Source of the DNA: Nocardioides cavernae
GTDB taxonomy: Bacteria; Actinomycetota; Actinomycetes; Propionibacteriales; Nocardioidaceae
Reading direction: 5' to 3'
Assembly (NCBI RefSeq): GCF_013410035.1
Contig: NZ_JACCBW010000002.1
Location: 620,001 to 684,000, forward strand
DNA: 64,000 nt
Part shown: one piece after another, positions 37,940 to 53,840 of the stretch
Layout: each line of letters opens with the position of its first letter
Position numbering within the stretch: position 1 is the stretch's first letter
Notes under the pieces: generated by a model
The model's input: only the letters and a program-made list of their open reading frames with translations
Database searches by the model: none
What the model was told of the DNA's origin: nothing
Made by a program: the position numbers and the translations under genes

Positions 37940-39249
37940 TCACCCGTCGTACACGCGTCCAGCTGCTCGTCTTCGCGCTCATCACCCTCGTCGGCGTGAG
38001 CTTCGTCGGCGCCCGGTACGCGCGCCTCGACCGGCTCGTCAGCGACCAGGCCTACACGGTCGTCGCGCACTTCGCCGAGTCCGGCGGCGCCTTCGCCGGC
38101 GCCGAGGTGTCCTACCGGGGGGTCCGCGTCGGCGAGGTGCGCGAGCTCGTGCTCACCGACGACGGGGTCGATCTGGTCCTCGACATCGACGACGAGCACG
38201 AGGACATCCCCGCCGACGCGGACGCCGTCGTCGGCAACCGCTCGGCGGTGGGCGAGCAGTACGTCGAGCTCCAGCCTCGCAGCGACGACGGGCCCTACCT
38301 CCGCGAGGGCTCCGAGATCGCCCGCGACCGCACCGCGGTCCCGATCCGCACCGACACGCTGCTCACCCACCTCGACGAGACCGTCCGCAGCGTCGACCAG
38401 GACGACCTGCGCACGGTCACCTCCGAGCTCGGGACGGCGTTCGAGGGCGCCGGCGGCGACCTCCAGACGATCCTCGACAGCAGCAACGAGCTCATCACCG
38501 CCGCCGACCAGAACTTCGACGTCACCGTCGACCTGATCCGCGACGCCAACACCGTGCTCGACGGGCAGGTCGACTCCGAGAGCGCCTTCCGGCGGTTCGC
38601 CCGCGACCTGTCGTCGTTCACCACGACGGTGGCGGACCACGACGCGGACCTGCGCGCCCTCATCGAGGACGGCTCGCTCGGCGCGGACGAGCTGCGGGTC
38701 TTCCTCGAGCAGAACGAGGTCGAGCTGGGCGACCTGATCAACAACCTGGTCACCACGGGCGAGGTCGTGGTCACGCACCTCGACGGCATCGAGCAGCTGC
38801 TCGTCATCTACCCCTACGTCGTGGAGGGCGGCTTCACGGTCGTCTCGAAGTCGCCCGGCACCGGCCTCTACGACGCGCACTTCGGCCTCGTCCTGACGAT
38901 GGACCCGAAGGTCTGCCTCCAGGGCTACGAGGGCACCGACCGGCGGTCGCCGCTCGACGGCAGCACCGTGCCGATGGACGAGGACGCGGGCTGCACCGCA
39001 CCCGCGTCGCAGACCAACGCCCGCGGCGCCCAGAACATCCAGTCGCCGCGCGCCGCCACGGGGTGGGGGCAGGCAGACCTCGCGTACGACCCCGAGACCG
39101 GCGTCCTCGCCACGGACCCGGACGAGATCCAGCGCCTCCTCGGTCGGTCTGCGCCGGCGCCGCGCACCCTCGGCGACGACAGCTGGAAGTGGCTCTACCT
39201 CCAGCCGCTGCTCGCAGGGGGCGTGACGTCGCCGACGACCGGTCGTTGA
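37936..39249 (+). CDS. mceF: Mce-family protein F
   Basis: The 437-residue protein has an N-terminal anchor (LLVFALITLVGVSFVGARYA), an MCE domain (VVAHFAESGGAFAGAEVSYR; GNRSAVGEQYVELQP), helices, and a C-terminal region ending at GDDSWKWLYLQPLL. It completes the A-F set. The ATG overlaps mceE's stop by 4 bp. Confidence 0.85.
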   Translation: MITRRTRVQLLVFALITLVGVSFVGARYARLDRLVSDQAYTVVAHFAESGGAFAGAEVSYRGVRVGEVRELVLTDDGVDLVLDIDDEHEDIPADADAVVGNRSAVGEQYVELQPRSDDGPYLREGSEIARDRTAVPIRTDTLLTHLDETVRSVDQDDLRTVTSELGTAFEGAGGDLQTILDSSNELITAADQNFDVTVDLIRDANTVLDGQVDSESAFRRFARDLSSFTTTVADHDADLRALIEDGSLGADELRVFLEQNEVELGDLINNLVTTGEVVVTHLDGIEQLLVIYPYVVEGGFTVVSKSPGTGLYDAHFGLVLTMDPKVCLQGYEGTDRRSPLDGSTVPMDEDAGCTAPASQTNARGAQNIQSPRAATGWGQADLAYDPETGVLATDPDEIQRLLGRSAPAPRTLGDDSWKWLYLQPLLAGGVTSPTTGR

Positions 39250-39301
39250 ACCAGCAGGCCCCGTGAGGGAGGGGCCGCGACGCTCCCAGGGAGGGGACAC
39301 C

Positions 39302-40000
39302 GTGCCTGTCATGACCGAACGAGCCCCCGCCGGGCAGGCTGCTCGCGCCGCGGCGCGGACCGGTACGCCAGCGCGAGCGCCGCGGTGGCGCGCGCTCCTG
39401 GCCGCCGTGCTCGGCCTCGTCGTGGTCGCCTGCGTCGCGCTGCTCGTCTGGTCGACGCTCGGTGGCCGGGCCTCGGCCGAGGGGGGCCTCGAGCTGCCCG
39501 CCGAGCGCGAGGAGGCGATGAGCCTGACCGACCAGTTCGTCAAGCGGCTCGGCACCTACAGCCCCGACATGATCGACGACGCGGGGCAGATGCCGGCCTA
39601 CCGCGAGCAGGTGCGCGAGGTGATCACGCCGACGTTCGCCGCCGACTTCGACAAGGAGGTCGCGACCGCCGAGCAGCTCGTCGCCCAGGGGGGCATCACC
39701 CGCACCGCCGACGTGTTCGCCACCGCCGTGTCGTCGATCGACGACGACTCGGCCCGGGTGCTCGTCGCCGGCGCCTTCAGCGACAGCTACCGCCAGGGCG
39801 AGGGGGCCGAGGCGCGGACCGTCGACCAGGAGCCGCTGCCGTTCCGCTTCGCCGTCGACCTCGTGCGGATCGAGGGGGAGTGGCTCGTCGACGACTTCAC
39901 CCCCGTGAGCGCACCCGAGCAGCCCGGGGGCGACACCCAGGGCGACACCCAGGGCGACACCCAGGGCGACACCCAGGGCGACGAGGGGAGTGCGCCGTGA
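39302..40000 (+). CDS. Mce-associated membrane protein
   Basis: The 232-residue protein has one membrane helix (LLAAVLGLVVVACVALLVWS) and a soluble Mam-like domain ending in FAVDLVRIEGEWLVDDFTPV, the motif shared by Mce-associated proteins. The GTG at 39302 has GGGAGGGG about 6 nt upstream; an in-frame ATG follows at 39314. Four exact 12-bp repeats encode a (GDTQ)4 tail. It overlaps the next gene by 4 bp. It probably stabilises the transporter at the membrane. Confidence 0.75.
   Translation: MPVMTERAPAGQAARAAARTGTPARAPRWRALLAAVLGLVVVACVALLVWSTLGGRASAEGGLELPAEREEAMSLTDQFVKRLGTYSPDMIDDAGQMPAYREQVREVITPTFAADFDKEVATAEQLVAQGGITRTADVFATAVSSIDDDSARVLVAGAFSDSYRQGEGAEARTVDQEPLPFRFAVDLVRIEGEWLVDDFTPVSAPEQPGGDTQGDTQGDTQGDTQGDEGSAP
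39929..39976 (+). repeat. Four exact tandem copies of GGCGACACCCAG
   Basis: These 12-bp units encode (Gly-Asp-Thr-Gln)4 at the C-terminus of the Mce-associated protein, with a partial fifth unit after them. Copy number changes would keep the frame, so slippage polymorphism is likely among relatives. Confidence 0.9.
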
Positions 40001-40770
40001 GCGACGCACCCACCTGGTACGACCTGCTCGACGTGCCGCGCGACGCCTCGCACCCGCAGGTGCGGGCGGCGTGGAAGGCCCAGATCGCCGACCTCGACCC
40101 CGCGGACCGGCGCTTCGACGCCCTCAACCGGGCAGCCCGGGTGCTGCTCGACCCGGCCGCGCGTGCGGCGTACGACGCCGGCCTGCCTGACCCCGAGGGT
40201 CCCGGGACGGACCCGGAGCCCGACCCGGCCCCGGAGCCCGTCGAGGCGGGCGGGCGACCCACGCCCGCCGGAACGCGCGGGGTGCCCGGCTGGCTCCTCG
40301 CCGGCCTCGGCGTCCTGGCCGCGGGCCTCGTCGCGGCGACCGCGTGGACGTGGACGACCGGCGCCGCCGGGGCCGGGGCCGGGGAGTCGCCGGCGCGGGC
40401 CGCGCAGGTGGCGGCCGAGCGCGCGGTGGTGCCCGTCCTCTCCTACGACTACGAGCACCTCGAGGCCGACCAGCAGGCCGCGCAGGCCCTGATGACGGGG
40501 AGGTACCGCGCCGAGTACGACAAGCTCTTCGCCGTGCTGGAGGAGAACGCCCCCGGGACGAGGACCCGCGTGAGCGCCTCGGTGGTCGCGTCGGGGATCG
40601 TGCGGGCGAGCGAGGACCGGGTGCAGGTGCTCGTCTTCGTGGACCGTCCGACGACCAACAAGCTCAGCGCCGAGCCGGTGGTCTACAAGGACCAGGTGAC
40701 GGTCTCGATGCAGCGGGTCGACGGGGAGTGGCTGGTCGACGACCTCGTCACCTCCCCCGCGCAGGGCTAG
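39997..40770 (+). CDS. Mce-associated protein with a degenerate J-domain-like N-terminus
   Basis: The 257-residue protein starts with about 65 residues resembling a DnaJ J-domain (WYDLLDVPRDASHPQVRAAW; AARVLLDPAARAAYDAG) but lacking the HPD tripeptide needed to stimulate DnaK. A Pro/Glu linker, one membrane helix (residues about 95-117) and a Mam-like domain ending RVDGEWLVDDLVTSP follow. The tail is paralogous to the preceding gene's. The GTG start overlaps that gene's stop. The J-like part may be a cytoplasmic scaffold rather than a co-chaperone (inference). Confidence 0.72.
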   Translation: MSDAPTWYDLLDVPRDASHPQVRAAWKAQIADLDPADRRFDALNRAARVLLDPAARAAYDAGLPDPEGPGTDPEPDPAPEPVEAGGRPTPAGTRGVPGWLLAGLGVLAAGLVAATAWTWTTGAAGAGAGESPARAAQVAAERAVVPVLSYDYEHLEADQQAAQALMTGRYRAEYDKLFAVLEENAPGTRTRVSASVVASGIVRASEDRVQVLVFVDRPTTNKLSAEPVVYKDQVTVSMQRVDGEWLVDDLVTSPAQG

Positions 40771-40822
40771 CCCCGGGCCGGCCCCGGAGGTAGCCCGTCG
40801 GGGCGGTATCGGCGCGTTCTGC

Positions 40823-40851
40823 TTGACCGGTGGGGCTGCGGCGTTCATAGT
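40823..40851 (+). promoter_or_regulatory. rpoBC promoter P1
   Basis: TTGACC (40823-40828), 17-nt spacer, CATAGT (40846-40851), about 174 nt before the rpoB start. Confidence 0.6.
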
Positions 40852-40896
40852 CATGGCCAACGCGTGGAGCTCTCCTCCGGAGAATCGATCCCGCGT

Positions 40897-40925
40897 TTGA
40901 AGCGCGTCCTCACATGCGCTATCGT
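40897..40925 (+). promoter_or_regulatory. rpoBC promoter P2
   Basis: TTGAAG (40897-40902), 17-nt spacer, TATCGT (40920-40925), about 100 nt before the rpoB start. The rest of the 40771-41024 gap holds no other recognised feature. Confidence 0.6.
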
Positions 40926-41024
40926 GGCTCCTTGCGCCTGCCCTCAGATGCCCGACGCCTTCCGGACGGCTGTTGCGGTGGTCGGCCGGCGCCGAGATCA
41001 CTTGATCATTTGTGAGGACAACTC

Positions 41025-44606
<3,582 letters not shown>

Positions 44607-44613
44607 GCGAGCA

Positions 44614-44639
44614 GGTGCGCCGGCCCCGGCCGGCGCACC
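44614..44639 (+). terminator. GC-rich hairpin between rpoB and rpoC
   Basis: Perfect 12-bp arms around a 2-nt centre lie 8 nt after the rpoB stop. With no T-run it is more likely a partial attenuator or RNA-processing site than a full terminator, since rpoC must be expressed. Confidence 0.6.
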
Positions 44640-44692
44640 TCCCTCAGTCCCCAGCTCACCTTTCCACGTACTAACGAAGGACATCAGCCACC

Positions 44693-48538
<3,846 letters not shown>

Positions 48539-48582
48539 GCGAAGCGAAGCTCTGGTGATGCGGAACCAGATCGAGTAGCACC

Positions 48583-48614
48583 AACGCCCGCCCTCGCTCG
48601 CGAGGGCGGGCGTT
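48583..48614 (+). terminator. rpoBC terminator
   Basis: Perfect 14-bp arms (48583-48596, 48601-48614) enclose a CTCG tetraloop, 44 nt after the rpoC stop. Confidence 0.85.
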
Positions 48615-48718
48615 GTGCGTACCGAGATCGACCCGTGTGCATACGAGCCCCAGCGCGCGAGCCCCAGCCTGCAGGCCGTCTCCTTGGGCCGCCACCTCGC
48701 ACGACGCACACTGGATCC

Positions 48719-49282
48719 ATGGTCCGATCCGTGTGGCACCGCTCGATGCTGGCGATGCTCGGCCTCTGTGCCGTCGCGCTGGTGGCCTCCCTGCACCTGT
48801 CGACCGGGGCGAGCACCGCGTCGACCAGCACCGCACCGGCCGGCACGTCGCGGGCCGCGTCCGCGGTCCCGGAGTGCACGAACGCCGACCTGCACGCCGA
48901 CTACCGCCCGCGCGGCGCGGGGGCGGGGCACCGCTACGGGGTGGTCCGGCTGCGCAACACGAGCGACCGGACGTGCGTCGTGCAGGGCTACGGCGGCCTG
49001 TCCTACGTGGGGGGTGGTGACGGGACGCAGGTCGGCGCGGCCGCCGACCGCGAGCCGGGTCGGGCGGGACGGGTGCTGCTGGAGCCCGGCGAGCGTGCCC
49101 TGAGCCGCGTGGACGAGACCGTCGCGGAGAACTACCCGCGCGGCGCGTGCCGCCCCGCCCCCGTCGACGGGTTCCGCGTCTACGTGCCCGACTCCACCCG
49201 CTCCCAGCTCGTGCCGCACGCCACGACCGGGTGCCGCAGCACGTCGGTGCACCTGGTGTCGCACCGCCCGTTCCGCGGCTGA
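48719..49282 (+). CDS. Secreted DUF4232-like protein
   Basis: The 187-residue protein has a signal-type N-terminus (LAMLGLCAVALVASLHLSTG) and a Ser/Thr-rich linker, then a compact domain with CTNADLHADY, VRLRNTSDRTCVVQGYGGLS and YPRGACRPAPVDGFRVYVPD. These fit the actinobacterial DUF4232 family of exported proteins of unknown function; the four cysteines probably form disulfides. No nearby partner explains its job. Confidence 0.7.
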   Translation: MVRSVWHRSMLAMLGLCAVALVASLHLSTGASTASTSTAPAGTSRAASAVPECTNADLHADYRPRGAGAGHRYGVVRLRNTSDRTCVVQGYGGLSYVGGGDGTQVGAAADREPGRAGRVLLEPGERALSRVDETVAENYPRGACRPAPVDGFRVYVPDSTRSQLVPHATTGCRSTSVHLVSHRPFRG

Positions 49283-49339
49283 CGCGGTCGCGGGGACGGC
49301 GGTGTCGCGGCTGCTGGGGCGGCGGGGGAGAATTCCCGC

Positions 49340-50590
49340 GTGACGATCCCCACCTCGACCGACGTGCTCGTCGTCGGTGCCGGCCCCGCCGGGTCGGCCG
49401 CGGCCGCCTGGGCCGCCCGTGCCGGCCTCGACGTCGTGCTCGCCGATGCGGCGACCTTCCCGCGGGACAAGACCTGCGGTGACGGACTGACCCCCCGCGC
49501 GATCGGTGAGATGCAGCGGCTCGGGCTCGAGGACTGGCTGCGCGCGCACACCGTCAACCAGGGCCTGCGGGCCCACGGGTTCGATCAGACGCTGCTCCTG
49601 CCCTGGCCGGGGGGCTCGCTGCCGGACTGGGGCTCGGCCGTCGCCCGCACCGAGCTCGACGACCACCTGCGCACCGTCGCGATCAAGAGCGGTGCGACCG
49701 CGCTCGACGGCGCCCGGGCGGTGGGCGTGCGCCGCGAGGGCGAGCGCGTCGCGGCGGTCGCCTTCCGCGGTCTCGACGCCGCGCGGCCCGGCGAGGAGGT
49801 CGAGATCGCCTGCCGCTGGCTCGTCGTCGCCGACGGCGTGCGCTCGCCGCTGGGCAAGGTGCTGGGCCGGGAGTGGCACCGCGACACGGTGTACGCCGTC
49901 GCCGGCCGCTCCTACGTCGACTCCGAGATGTCGGACGACCCGTGGATCAGCTCCCACCTCGAGCTGCGCGACGAGCAGGGCGAGCTGGTGTCGGGCTACG
50001 GCTGGATCTTCCCGCTGGGCAACGGCACGGTGAACCTCGGCGCCGGCACGCTGGCCACCAGCCGGCGTCCCGCCGAGGTGGCTATCAAGCCGCTGATGCA
50101 GACCTACGCCGACGCCATCGGGGGCGACTTCGGCCTCTCGGGGGAGCTCCGCATGCCGACGTCGGCGCTGCTGCCCATGGGGGGCGCGGTGAGCAACGTC
50201 GCGGGCCCCAACTGGGCCCTGATCGGCGACGCCGCGGCCTGCGTGAACCCGCTCAACGGCGAGGGCATCGACTACGGGCTCGAGACGGGCCGGTTCGTCG
50301 CCGAGCACATCGCGTCCGGCGCGGGGCTCGGCGAGGCCTGGCGCAGCACCCTCGTCGAGCACTACGGCGAGTCGTTCTCGATCGCGCGCAGGCTGGCGGG
50401 CATCGCCACGCAGCCGAAGGTCGTCGCGGCCCTCGGTCCCGCCGGGATGCGCTCGGACTGGCTCATGACGCTGGCCCTGCGCTGGATGGGCAACCTGGTC
50501 GACGACGCCGACCGCGACCGTGCGGCCCGGGTGTGGCGGTGGGCGGGTCGCCGGTCGATGGCCCGCGACGCGAGGCCGCCCTTCAGCTGA
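49340..50590 (+). CDS. Geranylgeranyl-reductase-family FAD oxidoreductase (possible menaquinone reductase)
   Basis: The 416-residue protein has an N-terminal dinucleotide fold (VLVVGAGPAGSAAAAWAARA), the family motif DKTCGDGLTPRA, and the second FAD motif WALIGDAAACVNPLNGEGIDYG. Actinobacterial members include MenJ, which saturates one isoprene unit of menaquinone. GAGAAT at 49328-49333 stands 6 nt before the GTG, suggesting a leaderless mRNA. No menaquinone or isoprenoid genes adjoin it here, so the substrate is uncertain. Confidence 0.8.
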   Translation: MTIPTSTDVLVVGAGPAGSAAAAWAARAGLDVVLADAATFPRDKTCGDGLTPRAIGEMQRLGLEDWLRAHTVNQGLRAHGFDQTLLLPWPGGSLPDWGSAVARTELDDHLRTVAIKSGATALDGARAVGVRREGERVAAVAFRGLDAARPGEEVEIACRWLVVADGVRSPLGKVLGREWHRDTVYAVAGRSYVDSEMSDDPWISSHLELRDEQGELVSGYGWIFPLGNGTVNLGAGTLATSRRPAEVAIKPLMQTYADAIGGDFGLSGELRMPTSALLPMGGAVSNVAGPNWALIGDAAACVNPLNGEGIDYGLETGRFVAEHIASGAGLGEAWRSTLVEHYGESFSIARRLAGIATQPKVVAALGPAGMRSDWLMTLALRWMGNLVDDADRDRAARVWRWAGRRSMARDARPPFS

Positions 50591-50606
50591 CGGGGCCCCG
50601 CGGCCC

Positions 50607-51662
50607 TCAGGCCGACCTGGGGGTCGAGCTCGAGGCGTCGTCCTTCGGCCGGCGGGCGTCGCGTCGACCCTCCAGCCAGCCGAGGGGGTTGGTGAACGGC
50701 TCCAGCACCCGGCGTACGGGTGGGGTGGCCAGGACCAGCGCGAGGACGATCGCGCCGAGGACGGTGACGACCAGACCGGTCCACGGGTGCGCGGCGGTGA
50801 AGTCCGGCCAGCCGGCCGCCTTCACGGTCTTGATGACGAACCCGTGGAAGAGGTAGACGACCATCGTCGCCGTGCCCATCGTGGTGAACCACCCGAGGTT
50901 GCGACGCGGCACGAGCGACATCGCCGAGAAGGCGCCGAGGAGACCCACGGCCATCACGGTGAGCCGCGTCTGGAAGACGATCTCGTTGTCGATCGGGATC
51001 TCGGAGTAGCCGGTGTCGTACCAGAGCAGGGCCGTCTCGGCCCAGGCGTCGGTGTAGGCGGCCATCACGCCGATGCCGACGAGCATCGGCACGGCCGCGA
51101 CCCGCACCCACACGTCGTCGAGGTGCTTGAGGTGGCGCGGCTTGAGGTGCAGGCCGAGCACGAAGAAGGGCAGCAGGCCGAGGAAGCGCGGGATCATCAG
51201 CGCGTCGGTGTCCCACAGGCCGCCGGCGAGGCTGACGATCACCGAGAGCGGCAGGAAGAGCCAGTGGCTCTTGAGGATCGGCGTGATGAGGCGCCACATC
51301 AGCAGGACGATGAGGTACCACATCGTCCAGTGCGGCTCGATCCACAGCGGGTACTCGACGGCCTCGCCCACGACCTCGCGGCGGTAGTAGAACAGGGCGG
51401 GCTCGAAGAGCAGGTAGGGGATCGCGAGGGTGTAGACCAGGCTCTTCATCCGGCGGCGGTCCCACTCGAACGACTTCGACAGGTAGCCGCTCACGAAGAC
51501 GAACGCCGGGATGTGCCAGAGATAGATGAAGTCGTAGACCCAGTGGCTGCCCGCCGTCTCCTCGACGAGGCCGATCGCGTGCCCGACGACGACGAGCGTG
51601 ACCAGGACCATCTTGACGTTGTCGAGCCACGGATCTCTGGACGCGGGGGACACGGCGCTCAC
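50607..51662 (-). CDS. Acyltransferase-3-type membrane protein
   Basis: The 351-residue protein has about ten predicted helices and the acyltransferase-3 opening (DNVKMVLVTLVVVGHAIGL, with the catalytic-type His in VVGHA) and FIYLWHIPAFVFVSGYLS. It resembles the fucose 4-O-acetylase group that O-acetylates surface sugars. The acceptor is unknown. It is divergent from the tandem Nudix gene with only 22 bp between starts, so their promoters overlap. Confidence 0.8.
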   Translation of the reverse strand: MSAVSPASRDPWLDNVKMVLVTLVVVGHAIGLVEETAGSHWVYDFIYLWHIPAFVFVSGYLSKSFEWDRRRMKSLVYTLAIPYLLFEPALFYYRREVVGEAVEYPLWIEPHWTMWYLIVLLMWRLITPILKSHWLFLPLSVIVSLAGGLWDTDALMIPRFLGLLPFFVLGLHLKPRHLKHLDDVWVRVAAVPMLVGIGVMAAYTDAWAETALLWYDTGYSEIPIDNEIVFQTRLTVMAVGLLGAFSAMSLVPRRNLGWFTTMGTATMVVYLFHGFVIKTVKAAGWPDFTAAHPWTGLVVTVLGAIVLALVLATPPVRRVLEPFTNPLGWLEGRRDARRPKDDASSSTPRSA

Positions 51663-51684
51663 CGTACTTCACTAGGTTGGGGGC

Positions 51685-52587
51685 ATGGGCTCCCTTCCGA
51701 GACGGCAGCGCGTGGCAGCGTACGCCGTCATCCTCCGCGAGCGCGGCGGGCGGGTCGAGATCCTGCTGAGCCGGCTCGCGCCGCGGATCTCGCGCAGCGA
51801 GCTGTGGACCCTTCCTGGGGGTGGGGTCGACCACGGCGAGGACCCGCGCGACGCCCTCATCCGCGAGGTGCACGAGGAGGCCGGCCTGCACGCCGCGGTG
51901 GGTGACCGGGCCCGCGTCTACAGCGCCCACATGCCGCGCACCCCGCGCGACGGGCAGCTCGTCGACGCCCACGCGATCCGCCTCGTCTACGAGGGATGGG
52001 TCGCGCCCGACTCCCCGGCGCCGCGGGTCCTCGAGGTGGACGGGTCCACGGTCGAGGCGGCGTGGCGCCCCGTCGCGGACGTCGAGTCCGGGGCAGTGCC
52101 GGTCTCCTCGGTGGTGCTGGAGGCGCTCGCCGACCACCAGCCGTTCCGCAAGCAGCGGGTGGCGGCGTACGCCCTCGTGACCCGGCGCCGCGACGGCGTC
52201 GACGAGGTGCTGCTGACCCGGCTGTCGCCGACCGCCGCGCACCCGGGACGGTGGACGCTGCCGGGTGGCGGCGTCGACCACGGCGAGCACCCGGCCGTCG
52301 CGCTGGCCCGCGAGGTGGAGGAGGAGTGCGGGCTCGCGTGCGAGGTCGGCGCCCTCCTCGGGGTGCACGACACCCACTTCTCCGGCACGGCACCCTCCGG
52401 ACGACTCGAGGACTACCACGGCGTGCACCTGGTCCATGCGGCCGTCGTCGCCGACGGCGAGCCGTCCGTGGTCGAGCAGGACGGCACCACCGACGCCGTG
52501 GCGTGGGTCCCGGTCGCCGACGTCGCCTCGGGCGACGTCCCCGTCCTCGATCTGGTCGTCCACGCCCTGGGGGTGCTCCGTGCTTGA
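51685..52587 (+). CDS. Tandem Nudix hydrolase (two complete Nudix domains)
   Basis: The 300-residue protein has two related Nudix domains in one chain. Each has an intact Nudix box: GGGVDHGEDPRDALIREVHE followed by EAGL in the first, and GGGVDHGEHPAVALAREVEE followed by ECGL in the second. The domains start with near-identical RVAAYA(V/L) strands, so this is an internal duplication. TAGGTT (51673-51678) lies 6 nt before the ATG, suggesting leaderless translation. It overlaps the dehydrogenase gene by 8 bp. The substrate is unknown. Confidence 0.85.
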   Translation: MGSLPRRQRVAAYAVILRERGGRVEILLSRLAPRISRSELWTLPGGGVDHGEDPRDALIREVHEEAGLHAAVGDRARVYSAHMPRTPRDGQLVDAHAIRLVYEGWVAPDSPAPRVLEVDGSTVEAAWRPVADVESGAVPVSSVVLEALADHQPFRKQRVAAYALVTRRRDGVDEVLLTRLSPTAAHPGRWTLPGGGVDHGEHPAVALAREVEEECGLACEVGALLGVHDTHFSGTAPSGRLEDYHGVHLVHAAVVADGEPSVVEQDGTTDAVAWVPVADVASGDVPVLDLVVHALGVLRA

Positions 52588-53836
52588 GTCCGTGTTCACC
52601 TACGCCGCGCCGGGGCTCAAGTTCGGGCGCGGCGCCAGCGACGAGATCGGCTGGGACGTCCAGCAGCTGTGCCGGGGCGAGGCCCGGCGGGTGCTGCTCG
52701 TCACCGACCCGGGCGTCGCGGCGACCGGTCAGCCCGACCGGGTCGCCGACGGCATCCGCTCCCGCGGGCTCGAGGTCGTCGTGTTCGCCCGGTCCCGGGT
52801 CGAGCCCACCGACGCCTCGCTGGAGGAGGCCATCGCCTTCGCCCGCGACGCCGGGCCCTTCGACGCGGTCGTCGCCGTCGGCGGGGGCTCGTCCATCGAC
52901 ACCGCGAAGGCGGTCGACCTGCTCCTCACCAACGAGGGCGGGCTGATGGACTACGTCAACGCGCCCGTGGGCGGTGGCCGTACGCCCGAGCGGCCGCTGC
53001 TGCCCCTGGTGGCCGTGCCCACGACCACCGGCACCGGCGCCGAGTCGACCACCATCTGCGTCCTCGACGTGCTGGCGCTCAAGGTGAAGACCGGCATCTC
53101 GCACGCACGGCTCCGTCCCACGCTCGCCGTGGTCGACCCCGACCTGACGATGACGCAGCCGGCCATGGTCACCGCCTCGGCGGGCATGGACATCCTGTGC
53201 CACGCCCTCGAGAGCTGGACCGCCCGGTGGTTCGCCGACTTCGACGCCAAGCAGCCCGAGCAGCGCGTCCCCTACTGCGGGGCCAACCCGATCGCCGACA
53301 TGTGGGCGGAGAAGTCGCTCTCCCTGCTCGCCGGGTCGTTCCGCCGGGCCGTGCACGACGGGTCGGACGCCGAGGCGCGCGAGCAGATGGCACTGGCCGC
53401 GACCTTCGCCGGCCTCGGCTTCGGCAACGCCGGGGTTCACGTGCCGCACGCCTGCGCGTACCCGATCGCCGGTCGGGTGCGGGACTACCGGCCGGCCGGC
53501 TACCCCGACGACGAGCCGATCGTCCCGCACGGGATGGCCGTCGTGATGACCGCGCCCGCGGCGTTCGCGTTCCTCCACGACGCCGCGCCCGAGCGCCACC
53601 GTCGCGCCGCCGAGCTGCTCGGCGGCACGGGCGAGCCGCTGCCGACGGTCCTGCGCCGGCTGATGCGCGACGTGGGGCTGCCCAGCGGCCTGGCCGAGCT
53701 CGGCTTCGGCGCGGGCGACGTCGACGACCTCGTCGAGGGTGCGCTCAAGCAGCAGCGGCTGCTCGCGACCGCCCCGGTCGACGTCACGGAGGACGACCTC
53801 GCGACCGTGTTCCGGGGGTCGCTCGAGCACTGGTGA
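52580..53836 (+). CDS. Iron-containing alcohol dehydrogenase, hydroxyacid-oxoacid transhydrogenase-like
   Basis: The 418-residue group III dehydrogenase has the cofactor segment VVAVGGGSSIDTAKA, the family stretch VPTTTGTGAESTT, and metal-ligand region MDILCHALESWTARWF and GVHVPHACAYPIAGRVRDY. The insert LKVKTGISHARLRPTLAVVDP and overall length favour the HOT/ADHFE1 subgroup, which couples 4-hydroxybutyrate oxidation to 2-oxoglutarate reduction. The GTG start overlaps the Nudix stop by 8 bp, so both belong to one operon. Confidence 0.82.
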   Translation: MLESVFTYAAPGLKFGRGASDEIGWDVQQLCRGEARRVLLVTDPGVAATGQPDRVADGIRSRGLEVVVFARSRVEPTDASLEEAIAFARDAGPFDAVVAVGGGSSIDTAKAVDLLLTNEGGLMDYVNAPVGGGRTPERPLLPLVAVPTTTGTGAESTTICVLDVLALKVKTGISHARLRPTLAVVDPDLTMTQPAMVTASAGMDILCHALESWTARWFADFDAKQPEQRVPYCGANPIADMWAEKSLSLLAGSFRRAVHDGSDAEAREQMALAATFAGLGFGNAGVHVPHACAYPIAGRVRDYRPAGYPDDEPIVPHGMAVVMTAPAAFAFLHDAAPERHRRAAELLGGTGEPLPTVLRRLMRDVGLPSGLAELGFGAGDVDDLVEGALKQQRLLATAPVDVTEDDLATVFRGSLEHW

Positions 53837-53840
53837 CGAG

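Noticed and set aside
39929..39976. Tandem 12-bp repeats considered as a small CRISPR or iteron array
   Set aside because: Units are contiguous without spacers, in frame and inside a coding region; they encode (GDTQ)4.
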